Source: Irpex lacteus
Lineage: Eukaryota > Basidiomycota > Agaricomycetes > Polyporales > Irpicaceae
NCBI GenBank assembly: GCA_001986395.2
Contig: MQVO02000054.1
Coordinates: 1 to 64,000, forward strand
Length of the DNA stretch: 64,000 bases
Reading direction: 5' to 3'
This document shows, one piece after another, positions 33,085-45,072 of this stretch (positions are counted from its first letter, which is position 1; the number at the start of each line of letters is the position of its first letter). Both the position numbers and the translations under genes were made by a program. The notes under the pieces are model-generated. The model made no database searches, was not told where the DNA came from, and worked only from the letters and a program-made list of their open reading frames with translations.

Positions 33085-33666
33085 AGTAAGGTAGGCGTCA
33101 CTAGGAACAACCACCCTTATGTAAGCAGCGCGCGCCCTCCCGACTCCCGCCCCTAACAGCGCCGACACCGAACATGATATCGCCTGTTTGATCAATAGGA
33201 AACGTTGTTAGATGTATGTAGCATCGTTCTTATTGAGTAGAATAATTAATTATGACACATAGAATGACTGGTAGGCGAAAAATCTCCCCGAATACAAAAC
33301 GTATTCTTTTCTGATTCTGAGTCGTTTGGCGAGGTCTTTCAAAATTCGTCCTGCGATTTTGGCCGGGCGCTTGTGGCGTAGTATTACTATATTTGGTAGC
33401 CCATCAATCAATCTATCCAGGATCTGATGGAGCGCTAGAATAAGTGCGCCATGGGTACACTCAGCACCAGTCCTTGTACGGCAGCACACACGCTGACATA
33501 CTTCTCGCACTGAATGTGTCGCATAGATACCATAATAAACCACAATATGGCTCAAAGAGTGATAAAAAGTATGTCTTCAAAACTTCGACCCTCCGTTTTG
33601 GCCGGTGTCTACTCAAGCGCCCCTGCTTACATAAGGGTGGTTGTTCCTAGTGACGCCTACCTTACT
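33085..33666. mobile_element. MITE-like element with 44-bp perfect terminal inverted repeats
   Basis: The left end 33085-33128 (AGTAAGGTAGGCGTCACTAG...) is the exact reverse complement of 33623-33666. The total is 582 bp. Internal reading frames are short (up to about 100 aa on the minus strand) and show no transposase motif, so it is non-autonomous. Terminal AGTA/TACT leaves the exact TSD open; TA is the simplest candidate (mariner-like). Confidence 0.75.
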
Positions 33667-34645
33667 ACCAGTAGATCACGGGCGAGAAGTGCGCAAGACT
33701 CAACGTTCGCGCTGCGAGATACACCAGGTAAGATATTCACGTGTTGTTCCCATGCACACCGTTCTTCATGCTAAATCGCATGACGCACCTCAGGCTTCAG
33801 TGGTGTTCCGAATCATACTTAGGCCCGGGCCCCGGGGAGGGCTCACTGGCGGTGACTTGGAGTAAGCGAACGTTAATGTTGACTCGGACCGAGCACGTTT
33901 CCCGCTGACCGTACATGTGTCGTATGCATATGACGGCCCCATGGTATGTTGATTGTGGTACATTGTCGTTGTGTGCTATTACAGCATGGTGCTTGACTCT
34001 CTTACAGATGCACGCAATCGGTTTCGTCTGAGCACTATGTGTTGCACGAAGCTCTCTGCTTATACCAGGTATTGAATTTGTGAACGATACTCAGGTAGCC
34101 ATGATGGGTGTTACTGATATCAACTACTGGAAGATAGGTGATTATTATTTCGTGTACAATGCCTCACACTTCTATATAATTTGTCTTCCTTGTTTTACCC
34201 TCGCATCACTGGCATCGAGCCGCGGTGAGTTGAGTATAATCACTCGTCTCTAATGTCGCTGCTTTCAGGCCCAATCAGGTCTACAAGATCTTCGGTTCAG
34301 GCAAGAAGCAGCTGCAAGCTCTCACTCGGTTGGTTCGTGCTGTAGGACTACTAAAGACACCCATACGCACCTCTAACATACTTACGAGATGGATTATGAA
34401 GCCTGAGCATCGTTGTCTGATTCCAAAAGCATTGGTAATTACCTCAAACTTGGAGGCTGCTAGAGGGGGTATGTACCGTGGCTACGCCGCTAGTTGTACT
34501 AGTACTATAGCCTGGAAGACTTCATCAATGATCCTACGCACGATTTGACTTATGACGAAGAGCTCTATCGTCTTCGTTTAACTGACAGTAGAGCGTGATG
34601 CTCGAGAATAATAGTCAACCCGCCGAACTCACATATAGGTGTTCG
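33667..34645. other. Spacer with a possible coding remnant
   Basis: Plus-strand sequence at about 34267-34546 reads without stops and looks protein-like (RPNQVYKIFGSGKKQL, then LTRWIMKPEHRCLIPKAL) but has no recognised family and no convincing start. It may be a relic of an element gene between the 87-bp arms. Nothing else was seen. Confidence 0.3.
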
Positions 34646-34732
34646 AGGTCCTAATTGATTGCACTACCATCTATGGTAACACAACTGCTCGCGAACGCGC
34701 GCTTGAGAGCAGGTCACTCCCTGTTGCAATAC
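34646..34732 (-). repeat. Inverted repeat, right arm (87 bp)
   Basis: Reverse complement of 32606-32692. Sequence similarity ends sharply on both sides, as expected for terminal or captured repeats. Confidence 0.85.
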
Positions 34733-34865
34733 GTTGGCGCCAGTAAACTTGGAACACTCCCTCGGTTTTGTCCGCGATCCCTGTGGTTCCTAGCGGTACA
34801 GTACAACTTGAAACGACACGTCTATCGGTAAGCCGCTTTTTGATAATCAGAATGAGAGCAAGATG

Positions 34866-35563
34866 TACTATCGATGACCCAGTAGTGCAAAATTTTTGCA
34901 TTACTAGCCCACTTGCATATTTTCTTCAGGGTATGGCTTCGGAAATGTGATATTACTGTAGTAGTACATCTTGGCTATAGACTCTTGAGATTTCAGATTT
35001 TTCGGGGAGGATATCATCGTACAGGAGAGGCCGCACGAAGGTAACTTTGCTCCTGCCAAATCACTGTCTTGGTCACGGTGTGTCACGTCTAAACGCCGTC
35101 GACATTCGAGCCCCGTTGATCCCAACAGTACGCTTGCAGCTGTTGATTGGTTCATATATCTCGCGCGCGTCGGAGTATGAACTTGATTGTCACTTCGTCC
35201 TCGTCCTCCGGTCGAAATGCCTGTCCCTATCATGCCCCACTGTCGATTTACGGGATAATGTATTTTATTCGAGTAGTACTAGTATATTGAAGTATGTATG
35301 CAAAGTTCTAGGCCTCTGAGAGCCATTCTATGACCTCTATGCAGCCATCAGTGACCAAGACAGCGTGATTGCCCATTTTCTCGACAGTATCTGAATTTTC
35401 ATTCATCAAGTATCTACTAGATACCTCCAAGATGAGGAAATCGTGGCCTATATACGTGCTTACATATGTGTGATTTTTTGCGAAAGCCCCGGACTAGTGG
35501 AACACCCGGAACTGCAAATTTTTGCACTTCCTGTCCCTTTGCATTACTGGGTCATCGATAGTA
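34866..35563. repeat. Inverted repeat pair (23 bp) around about 0.7 kb
   Basis: TACTATCGATGACCCAGTAG at 34866 is matched in reverse complement at 35541-35563 with one mismatch, and both arms lie beside an AGTGCAAAAATTTTGCA-like palindrome. It is probably another small non-autonomous element. The interior has no recognised gene. Confidence 0.55.
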
Positions 35564-35767
35564 AGTTTTACAGACAGCGTCCAAGTTGACGTCCCAAATT
35601 ATACCACGTATTTGACTTGAACTTGAATAGTGCTTACTCTGGCTGCCAGTGAAGCAGACCGTGACGACGGTAAGTATCTAGTAGTCGTTAGGAACTCGCA
35701 TGCCAGCGATCATCATCTCACCGACTCGGACTATAGGCAGCCAGGTTGCATGACCTCATAGCCCCCA

Positions 35768-36500
35768 TGAACGCGTCAGACTTCCCCGACGAGCTACACG
35801 GAATCATCATCCGAGACATCACTCCTGCTTCGATCCCCGCTCGGCGATACTATAGCTGGTCTCCCTGAGGTAGAGTAGATAAGTTCAACCCTCGTGGGCT
35901 TAGGATCTCGTATCTGACGGCGATACCCTCGTTGAAGCCTTTGGCCGCGGTATCGTTCAGCGGCGCCGGCGTTCTCGCACCTCTTCCTGGATCGCAAGTC
36001 CGACTCGTCAGCCTTCCAACTTGAAGCTTGTTATCCTTCCTCTCAGCCAACCGCTACGTCGCCTATAATCGTAGCTGCACTGCAACGAGGTCTCACGGTC
36101 TGCACAAACCTCCACGTACTCTCTATCTAGGTCTTCATGATGGTGAACTGGCCTATGATACAAAGACATCGAGCCCTGTACAACGTCGCAACGCTCCGAA
36201 GAAACATGGTCAAAGACACTCTGCTCATCCCCGTCCGTTTCGCCTCGTGCTTGGTATTGCACACTACCATGGCCACGCATCCGAGTCACTCTTCCGGCCT
36301 GAAGTATCTGGCATTCGTGTCGGGATGACGGACCAGCAAGGGAGTTGAGTAGAGCGACGTAGGAGCAGCTGTGGAATTTGTGGAAAAATATCGGTGGGCT
36401 GAGGTCATTGTGACTCGTGCTCTCGCCGTATAAGGTGGGGAACGGGGCTCAGACGTTTGGAGAACATTTACAGGAGGATTTATCTGAGAATGCCAAGCTT
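35768..36500 (+). pseudogene. F-box gene fragments
   Basis: The frame from 35768 starts MNASDFPDELHGIIIRDITP, an F-box opening, and stops after about 33 residues. 36130-36225 matches the minus strand at 18340-18240. Around 36385-36500 a C-terminal-like stretch (NGAQTFGEHLQEDLSENAK) appears in another frame. Position upstream of the F-box gene at 36890 mirrors the fragment at 18240-18913 upstream of the 16051 gene, so this belongs to the same inverted duplication but is more rearranged. Confidence 0.5.
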
Positions 36501-36889
36501 TGCGGGTTACTTACGAAATATTGGTCATTATGTCGGATATAAGTACTATGATCTAAGCCTTCAATCTATCCGAGTCGTCGATGACCCTGGAATAGGGAGG
36601 TAGAATGTGAAGGTCATTGAGGAAAATGTCAACCGTTGTAAGCCTGAGTAACGTATACTTACGGCGACTTTGATCCGATAGAGCGCTTGTAGCCAAATAA
36701 GTACTCCGACTCGGACGTTTTCAAATATCTCAACATCGACTCTCATCTCAGTGTCTCAGGACGTTTTGAACAGTGAGTTACAGGATCACTGGCAGCTGGG
36801 GTACTGATTTGACTTGTGGAGTAGGAAGGGTGAGCACCAGTCATCTCTCTGGCCTTGTATCGCGTAACTTACATGTAACTCTGAGGCCG
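36501..36889. other. Spacer and promoter of F-box copy 2
   Basis: The last 100 bases match copy 1 upstream of 17563, including a conserved GTGAGC(A/C)...CTGAG segment just before the ATG that could be a leader intron. No gene was seen. Confidence 0.4.
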
Positions 36890-38418
36890 ATGTCCTTATC
36901 GCATATATCAGAGCTACCTAACGAACTGTTGGAGCTCATCGTCCAAGAGCTCGACCCGGAATATGCAACCACGGCCTTCACTGGGTCGAGGTTCGTGCAC
37001 TCTCTGCGTCCGTTGATAGCGTTCAGCTTGGTCTGCCGCCATTGGCGCGCTACCGCTTTCTCGCGCATCTTTCGGCGTATGTTCCTCTTTCCGCACGTAG
37101 AGTCAGTCCTCCGCGACTTGTCGCTGTTCCTCGCAACAAACCACCGGGTCGCTGCAACCATACAAGTGCTATCCTTGTATGCTAACTACATCCACATGCA
37201 ATCACTCTATGATCTCATCGACAGCGACCTACTCCCGAATCTCCGCTATCTCGTATGCGATGAAGTCCAGAAGTACTTCATCTTCCCTCCCATTCAGATA
37301 GGCCAACCAATACATACGCGGATGACCTCCATTGGAATCCGTACTCTCGAAGGGCTCAAAATCAACGGCGAGTCCTTAGGGGGTCTAACAACTGCTGGTG
37401 TACATAACATCGCGTTGTTGCTTGGCCATTACGCACTTATCGAGTCTCTTGAGCTCATGGGGTGGGGCCAGGTCAAGTCACTGCCTCTCACTAGCGTGCA
37501 CGGTTCAACTGAAGGTGATAGTACTACGATGCATATGCGGGCTCCATGCCCACGAATTGAGGAACTCGACGTCGATAGCAAACCCGGTGCCGCGTATGCC
37601 GTGGCACTGTTTCGCGAGATAGGTGTGCCCTCGTGCCTCACATGCCTTACTGCGTGTAGGGTCGACCTCTTTGGCCTTTCGATCCTGAATGAGCTGCTAT
37701 GCATGGTTGGCGCGACACTTGGTCATTTGAGACTCGAGTTTCGCTGGACGTGGGATTTTACCCCCTCGGCAATGGCGGGAGTCATCTCACGTACGTCCGC
37801 CACATTTTTCGTTCTTGCCTCGCATAGTGGCGCTCCCCTCGTATTCGCGCTTCGTTTGCAGGGTTTCACGTTCTGAGTCCCTTGTATACAGAAGCATCAG
37901 CCAGGGGCCGGATTATCCAAGAGTTGGAACGAGGTCTCGCTGCCTGCACAGGTCTTCACGGTTTGCAACTTGAACTTGCCGTGGGATCTCGTTGGGAGAT
38001 GCACCATACCGAAGTTATCGAAAGCCAGATGATTGAAGAAAGTTTGCTCACTGCTATCGATCTCACCTCCCTCATACCCAGAATTGCTGTCGACGCTCAC
38101 TCTCCCCTCAAGTACATTGAATACCAAATACAGACGTGGACTACCAGCGAGAATGCGTTGGGCGCGGCTGTGTGGAAGCGGCTGCGGGAGGAATGTCGAA
38201 GGATAGGTGGACTCAAGTCGATCCGGGTTACGATGTTGAATGAACAAACTCGTGAGGAACATGAAGCGTTTTGGGGCCAATTAAATACGGAGATGTATGA
38301 GTTTGTCGAAGCGGTTAGATACGGCGAGAGTAGTAGGCACATTTGCGAGGAGGAGCAGTGTCGATGGTCAAGGAAAGGAAGAGAGAGGGCTTTGTATTGG
38401 ATCGATGAGTACGTCTAA
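36890..38418 (+). CDS. F-box protein (copy 2 of inverted pair)
   Basis: Exons 36890-37790 and 37862-38418; intron of 71 nt against 58 nt in copy 1; 485 aa, phase verified. It begins MSLSHISELPNELLELIVQE and keeps every segment of copy 1 (FSLVCRHWRATAFSRIFRRM, YLVCDEVQKYF, CTGLHGLQLELAV, GLKSIRVTML), with many conservative changes and a slightly different tail ending WIDEYV. An upstream GTG-started frame is not needed. Both members of the pair are intact, so they may have diverged in substrate. Confidence 0.8.
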
Positions 38419-38946
38419 ACGGCAACCTGATCCTACTAGCTGTCATCCAATTTTTCGACGTTCGCATCTCCTACGCGAGTGTGTACTACATGGATTATCA
38501 CCTTACGCATGCACCCACTATCTTCTTACTTTATCCCAATTGCGATTGAAGCTGTCGTTGAGCTGGTGTCATGGCTCTTTCCTTCAACGACGGTAACGAA
38601 CCCATGTCTGAAACGTCGCAAATGATGTATGTAAATTCGCAGTCGGTCGATTGCGAGGGACCCCTGGCACCCGCTGAAACTTATGTTTTGTGAAGCGCGC
38701 TTACTTAGGTCTTCCTCGATCACTGCAACCATCTGACAGAACTAGGCGATGAGCCACAGGTGAGCCCATTGCCACCAAGTAGGTATACGACGCGCTGATA
38801 TACGCATGGCCCGTTTTTCACTTGTGAACGACTTGAAGTGTCATACACCGGGCAAGATCAACGTAAGTTCGTGTGCTATTCTAAATTGTGTGACTAGATA
38901 CTAAACTCATCCCAACGTATTCGTCGTTCGACTTGCATTGTGAAGC
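38419..38946. other. Duplicated F-box spacer, copy 2
   Basis: Matches 16050-15547 in reverse complement, including the GTAAGTTCGT...GTGACTAG intron-like segment at about 38871-38907. No gene was seen. Confidence 0.6.
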
Positions 38947-39231
38947 ATGAGTCAGGCATTGTCTTCTGCCGATAACAGCGCCACGTCACAGTCGCCGCAG
39001 CCACCAGACGTCGATCGGAGGACAGAAACACACTACAACAGGCCAAATCCACCAATCGCAAGGCTTCCAGACGAGATTTTGGACTTGATTTTCCAGAAGC
39101 ATATCCCGCATCCGCATGCGCTACGTAAGCGCACTAGAAGATTCTACACAGATATCATATCCTGCTCCCTTGTTTGTCAACGATGGCGTAGTACCATCGG
39201 ACTGGACTCACTTTGCTTTGGGCAGCAGTGA
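38947..39231 (+). pseudogene. Truncated F-box gene (keeps ATG, loses everything after the F-box)
   Basis: It starts MSQALSSADNSATSQSPQPP and runs through RLPDEILDLIFQKHI and SCSLVCQRWR, all matching the minus-strand gene at 13923-15411. At about 39187 the match stops and unrelated sequence ends the frame after 17 codons. It therefore encodes an F-box with no substrate-binding part. Confidence 0.75.
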
Positions 39232-39548
39232 CAGTCGTGGCCCTTGGGTGACGCAGCCGCAGAAGGCAGAAAAGTTAAATGTACATAACAGTGCGAGAAT
39301 GGAAGGAAAAGTGAGAGAATACTGTACCACTAAGACGCGTTACGAGTATAGACGAGTCAACAGCCAATATGATGCCCTGTATATGTCGACCAATCGCGAC
39401 ACGTGGAACACGATGGACGAGGGCTAACGACGAAGTTTGCGAAGAACTATGGTTTTAAATCCGGATTAACCGACGAGATGAATTGACATGAAGCAAGTTT
39501 AACACCTGCACAGAATCTCTGCACAGAATCCACCTTTACCACCTCACC
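39232..39548. other. Spacer downstream of truncated F-box gene
   Basis: Unique sequence beyond the duplication edge plus the 3' region of the convergent MAK21 gene. Nothing was recognised. Confidence 0.4.
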
Positions 39549-42500
39549 TCAGATATTATCCTCGGGCCCATCTTCGATCATCTTCGCGTAGTCTTCATAG
39601 CTTGCGAACGTAGGCAACGAGCGCAACTTCTTCCTCCGCTGCTTCTTGCTATCGCCATCCTCATCGCCGCGTTTCCGCTTCTTTTGCGACCCTCCTCCAA
39701 TTCCGCCCCACTCTCCTTCTTCATCGTCATTGTCAGAGGCTGGCCCGTCGAACTCGATGAGCCCGTCGGGTACATCCGCGTCTAGAGAAACTAGGTCCTC
39801 GTTGTCGGAGTCTTCGACGAGGGAGAGAGCGTCTTCATCGTCCTCTTCGTCTTTCTCCACCTCTTCGTCGTCCTCATCGGAGCTAGGTGCGTCGGCTTCC
39901 TCGTCGCTTTCGTCGTCATCATCGTCTAAGTCGGAGGGAAGGTCGTCGCTGTCCATGGACAAGTCGTCGTCTTGCAGCTCCGCGGACATCGTCGCTTTCA
40001 TCGCCTTCACATAAAAGCATCAGTACGGGTAAACGACAGAGTAAAGCGTTTATGATAACACTTACCTTCCAGATTTCAGCTTCCTCTTCGTCACTGTCAT
40101 CTTCTGCGCTCTCTTTTTCTTCAGCCTCACTGGCCTCCTCTTCACCAGCAGACTGTCCTTCATCCTCCTCTTCGTCCTCTCCTGCTTCTTCCTCGCTATC
40201 GCCATCCTCTTCTTCATCCGACTCATCATCCTCGCCCTTCACCTTCCTCTTCTTGACCTTCTCTGCCATACTCTTCGCCCTCTCGTTTTTCTGCGTAAAG
40301 TACCGATGGAAGAACACCTACACGCAGACATTACCATCAGCATCCATTCCACTCCACACGATAGAAACTCACCTCATCAACAGGCACATCCTCCACCCTC
40401 CTCTTCCAAAACCTCTCCTCATTAACAGTCCCCTCCTTACCCACAGCCTCCCCCTTCACCAACTTCACACCCTCACCATCCAACCCACTCGCAGCAGGCT
40501 GCATGGCGCTCGCACCCTTGGGCTTCGGCTTCTTCGGGTTCTTGTACACGAAGCGGTCGAGGAAGTGGGAGAGGGTGTTGAGCGAGAGGTCGGGGGTTGC
40601 TGTGACGGGTTGGGCGAAGAGGAGTTGACGGGCGTGGAGAGCGATGGCGGGGTGGTAGTGGTTTAGGAGGGGGATCTGTTGGGTTGTTGTGACGGTTAGT
40701 GTGATGTATGTGTGAAGTAGAAGGAGACAGAGGACGTACGAGTTCGTAGAGCGGAGAAGCGGACGCGTGGGCGTATTGGGGGTCTCGTTTACGGGGATCG
40801 TAGGATTCTGTTTCTGCGTCGCTACTGGTAGACGCCGCGGGTACACTGAACATCGCTCGCAACCCTGGAACAGTGCTGAAAAGCTGTATTCACTACCATG
40901 AGCCTTGTAGTATCACAAAAAGACAACTTCACGTACCTCGCCAAGCAAATAAAGCCCTCCCGCAACGAATTCAACACCGCCTGTCCCACCAATACCAACA
41001 ACGAGCACCTGTATAAACCGTCGCACGAACGCCTTCACGCGTTCGACATTGCGATCCGCCTTAAGAGCCTTGAAGATCAGGTTCAGATACATCGCCTGCT
41101 TGTTCGACGTCCCCAACCGCTGATCCGCCAACGACGCATACAGCGTCCTATAAAACCGATCCGCAATAGTCGTAAAGAACAACCCGGCACCGCCGTCTTT
41201 CGACGTAGACGGGGCAGCAGCAGGTACGGAAGACACGATTTGTAGGATGAGCATCAACGCTTGTAAGGAAATGTTGAATGTCGAGGTGTGCGTGATAAGG
41301 AACAGCGTGTCGATGTGTTTCTTGAACAGCTCGTTTCCACCTGCCATATCGACCTTGGCGAAAGGCAGGGCACGGTTCACACCCGCCAGGACTGCGCTAA
41401 CAAGGCGTGAGTTGGCGTCCTCTACCTCGGCGAACCCAGCCTCTCCACGCAACTCCTTGGCCTTGCCCCGCTTTTTGTGAGATTTCTCTTCTGTGTGCTC
41501 GCCTGGTGCGTCTTCGGTGATGTCCTTGGCGTCGACAGTGCCACCAAGAATTTCGCGGAACATCTCAAAATAGAGGTCGATTAACGTCCGAGCGACATCT
41601 CGGTCGTGGTCGCTGGCAGTCAAGACCACTTGGTTCAGCGTAACGGAGGCGTAGTACCACGCATGCGAGTTCCAGCGATCCATCTTGTTCGCATCGGCGA
41701 ACACCTTATCCTTTCCTTTGCCCTTGCTCTTCGCGCTGCTCTTCTTCTCTGCGTCGTCACTAAATCGTATGTGGTTATTTTGTTTTGCGTCTGAGCTTTG
41801 TGCAGCACCAGAGGTAGAGGCAGTGGGTTTGAAGACGAGTGTCTTGATCTCTCGCACGATGATGCCCTTCATGGCGGGGTGCGCCTGGAGGACTTGGAGA
41901 AGGTGGTAAGATGCTCTGGAGCATACGGACTTTTCTGTGTCTCCCTGAAGTACATTATTAGCGAATTGTGAAACACGACGCTATATGCGCGACCTACAAG
42001 TTTGTTCACCAGTAGACGGAGTAAGTTCTGTTCTTGCTCTGGCTTTTCGCGAAGCAGCGTGGTTATAAAAGCGAGAGCTTGGGTCCGAACGTAGGGAAGG
42101 GGATCAAGGGAGTATGTCTGTCATGCCGGCAAATGTTTAGAATTCTGGATTTGAAACTCGTCGTCAAACTCACCTCGAGAATTTGCAATATCGCAAAGAA
42201 GTACTTCTTCAACCAGTCTTCAAAGTACCAGGCGACGAGGTGTTGGTCGGTGACCGACGGGTGCACCAAAGGTTGGTCGCGGAAGTATCGCAACTTGCGT
42301 GGAGGAGCACCTCCACCGACCCACCAATCGACGACGCATCGCATGGCCTTCAAGCCTTCCTCTCTGCCACCCTTTCCACGTCCACGCTCCGCCATGCTCT
42401 TGAGCGAGTCCAAGGCCTTCGTGTTGTGTACGGGACTGGCTTGGACGAGCAAGGTCAACGCGCTGAGCCTGTCGGAGAGCGTACCCTTGGATAATATGGT

Positions 42501-43234
42501 GTTTAGGAAGTGCGTGTCAGACGCGCTTTTGCCCGTGAATGTGGAGGACGCCTGGTATGTCGTGGTGTCTGATTCAAACAGCGATGCGGCTCGGTTGGAT
42601 AGAGTCGACACTTGGGCCGTAGATGGAGTTGGGAGTGGTTTTGAAGGGGATGGCAGAGGAGGAGTTGCGCTATACCAATGAGCATTGGGCTCGAAGACCA
42701 ACTTTCCATGGCCCTTGGTCAAAGAGACACCAGTGAGGCCTAGAGCAGGTTTTTCTGGCTCACTAGGATCTTCGGTTGTTTTCTCCACCTTGGCCTTGCT
42801 TTTCGTCTTTTTCTGAGGATTTGCCTTCGGAGCTGCAGGACTAGCAGGGGCAGGTGTGCTCTCAGCCTCTTTCGTAGTCTTCTTCGGCTTCTTGGACTTG
42901 GAAGAAGTGTCCTTACCGGACTTGAGACCAGCCAGGAACTTATTCACATCGTCCTTCAGACTGGGCTACATGTCAAGTAAAGTTATGCGCTTTAAGACAT
43001 GAGGAACAATTGAATGATACATACGTCCTCGTCGACCACTCCCTGAACTAGCTGCTCCTCCCGTGAGCCTTTCACCAAATCAATATCTGACTGTTCTCCG
43101 CCTGCTGCTGCTATCTGTTCCGCCAGGTCATTTTTGCCTTTCTTGCCCTTGTGCGACTGGCTGTCCTTCCGCTTTTTTTGAGGTCCTCCTGGTCTGGAAG
43201 AGTCTTCCGAGCGCGTTTTGGTTTTCGGAGCCAT
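39549..43234 (-). CDS. MAK21: Ribosome biogenesis protein Noc1/Mak21 (CBF/MAK21 domain)
   Basis: Eight exons: 43234-43025, 42965-42174, 42117-41998, 41944-40937, 40883-40740, 40675-40373, 40317-40066, 40004-39549; introns 53-64 nt; 1094 aa (yeast Mak21 about 1025). A Lys-rich N-terminus with nuclear signals precedes helical repeats (ALTLLVQASPVHNTKALDSL; YFEDWLKKYFFAILQILE; VRTQALAFITTLL), the CBF/Mak21 domain (SRLVSAVLAGVNRALPFAKV, HTSTFNISLQALMLILQIVS, FYRTLYASLADQRL) and a very acidic C-terminal tail. It acts with Noc2 in nucleolar pre-60S assembly. The ATG at 43234 is chosen over an upstream in-frame codon because conserved MAPK-like sequence starts there. Divergent from PAF1. Confidence 0.9.
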
Positions 43235-43474
43235 GAGAATCAGCACCTAGAATATAAGACACCACAGCCAAAGTAGTGACGAACTTGCACCGCCAGAGGT
43301 TGAGGTAATGTCCTTCGGCAGTGTCAAGGTGAAGTTTGAGGTCGAAGGAATAGCAAGCGCTAAATGAAATAATCTATGTTATTTAGCGCCCAATATTCAC
43401 CGTGCCGCTGGCCGCGACCTTGCACTGTAATTGGCTTGCCCTAGCACGACGACCTCGAGAGTACATAAGTCACA
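43235..43474. promoter_or_regulatory. Bidirectional promoter of MAK21 and PAF1
   Basis: Only 240 bp separate the two ATGs on opposite strands, so they share a promoter. No specific factor site was identified. Confidence 0.6.
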
Positions 43475-45072
43475 ATGAGTTTTAAGAAAAGGTATGCTAT
43501 TAGGTATTGACATCAAACAAAGCTGATAGTGATTTTGGCAACAGCAAGCTCGATCTTTTGGTACGGGTTCGGTATTCAAACCCTCTCCCTGCCCCGCCAT
43601 GTCCTCCGAAACTCCTCGACATACCTACGAACCCACTACGATACACACGACCAGAATTCCTCAACGATATTGCCAGCGATGTCTCGCTACCCATGATTAT
43701 TGACGCGGAGTGTGGAATGCCCCTCGATCTCGGGAAGTTCGACTGTTTGTGGGAGGAAGGTGCAGACGACTCTGGTGCGTGGCTATCTTAACTTGGCTGT
43801 ATATACTGCTTACTCTCTTACAGAGCTCAACCCAGACCCTGATAATCTACCTGAACTTGACCCGAAGGACGAGTTCTTATTGCTGGACCTGAATACCTCT
43901 TCGACTGCGTATGGTGCGGTTGGAGCTGGTTCCGCCAGTGCAGCATTGCAGAACGTGTCATGGCTGAGAAAGTCAGATCACCGAGAACGACCTGGAGCGG
44001 CTAGAGTAACTGCATCTCAAGAACAGTAAGCCTCTGTATCTCCATACGACTGAACAGCACTTCACACACCTACAGAGCCTTTGTACCGGAAGCTACTATC
44101 GACGTTTCGCACGCGGCACAAATAAAGGATATCGAAGCTTCATTCAATGCCCTCGAGAACTTCGACCTCTCAACGCTCAAACACCCCAACAAGCGGGGCG
44201 TCACTGCCGTGGAGTCGTATGAAGTGCTACCAGATGCGGACATATGGGCCAACGCGTACGACTTATTCAGATTCTCCGAGAGGCCGGGAGACAGGATACG
44301 GTCGCTGGAGGTGCGTATGCCGTATACTTATTCTAGACGGTCGTAGTGATACGTTTTGCTTCTTAGGAGGACGACCCACGGCTGGACTGCGCGGTTTTGC
44401 GGCCCATGGAGTCAGACGGCGACCACTTCCTCGCCTACTACCTCACGAAAGAAGACGAGACCGCCGTCGAGTTCAAGAATGCCAGACTTGCACGACCAGT
44501 CAACTCAGAGCAAGATGAGGACGAAGAGGTATGTACTCGTATTGAGACGTTTATACGGACATCTCCTCACACAAAGACGGTAAGGCAACGGCGTTCCACT
44601 TTGTGCGAGATTACGAAGTCGTACGTGTCGATCAAGAAGTACCAAACGAGTTCTTGTTCGTGCTCGACGATGGTGGCGCCGATGATGAGACGGAAGGCGA
44701 CTCGGCCCTCACGCCTTCTCGACCTCGCGCTAAGGGAGCATATTACAAAAATATCGAACGAAAGATGACGCTCAAGAAACGGCGGATCAACGTAAGTGAC
44801 ATGTCCCTACTCGTCTCAGCGGTACACCACAACTCACTTTCTGGTCTTGTTGCTTTCAGTCCTATGACCAGGAAACGAAGAAATGGCACATCATCAGACT
44901 CAAGCATACCAAGATGTCTGAAGAGGAGGAGCGCGAACGAGAGGAGGCGTCGGCAGAGGTTCTGGACCCTGCGTATTTGCTTGCAGGGGGCGACGCGGAC
45001 GCTGAAGGGGAGGTGGAGATCGAAGATGCGGAGGCGGAGCCTGTAGATCCGTTGGATGCGCTGGGCGATTGA
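43475..45072 (+). CDS. PAF1: RNA polymerase II-associated factor Paf1
   Basis: Seven exons: 43475-43491, 43545-43774, 43824-44025, 44076-44310, 44367-44528, 44585-44791, 44860-45072; 421 aa, phase verified. The 17-base first exon encodes MSFKK and splices so that the protein reads SKLDLLVRVRYSNPLP, the conserved start of Paf1. Other Paf1 signatures are PCPPKLLDIPTN, YTRPEFLNDI, AECGMPLDLGKF, SWLRKSDH, VPEATIDVSHAAQIKDIEASF and HFVRDYEVVRVDQEVPNEF, with an acidic C-terminus. It scaffolds the Paf1 complex (with Ctr9, Cdc73, Leo1, Rtf1) on elongating polymerase and supports H2B ubiquitylation and H3 methylation. Confidence 0.92.

Larger units (their letters stand above)
36790..39187 (+). repeat. 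Inverted segmental duplication, copy 2
   Basis: Partner of 15302-17660 in opposite orientation. It carries one full F-box gene, the spacer and the first about 240 bases of a second F-box gene, then breaks off inside that gene. Confidence 0.85.

Noticed and set aside
43507..43544. Continuous reading through 43507-43544 into PAF1
   Set aside because: It has no ATG. A 53-nt intron ending at 43544 joins the upstream ATG exon to the conserved SKLDLLVRV start.
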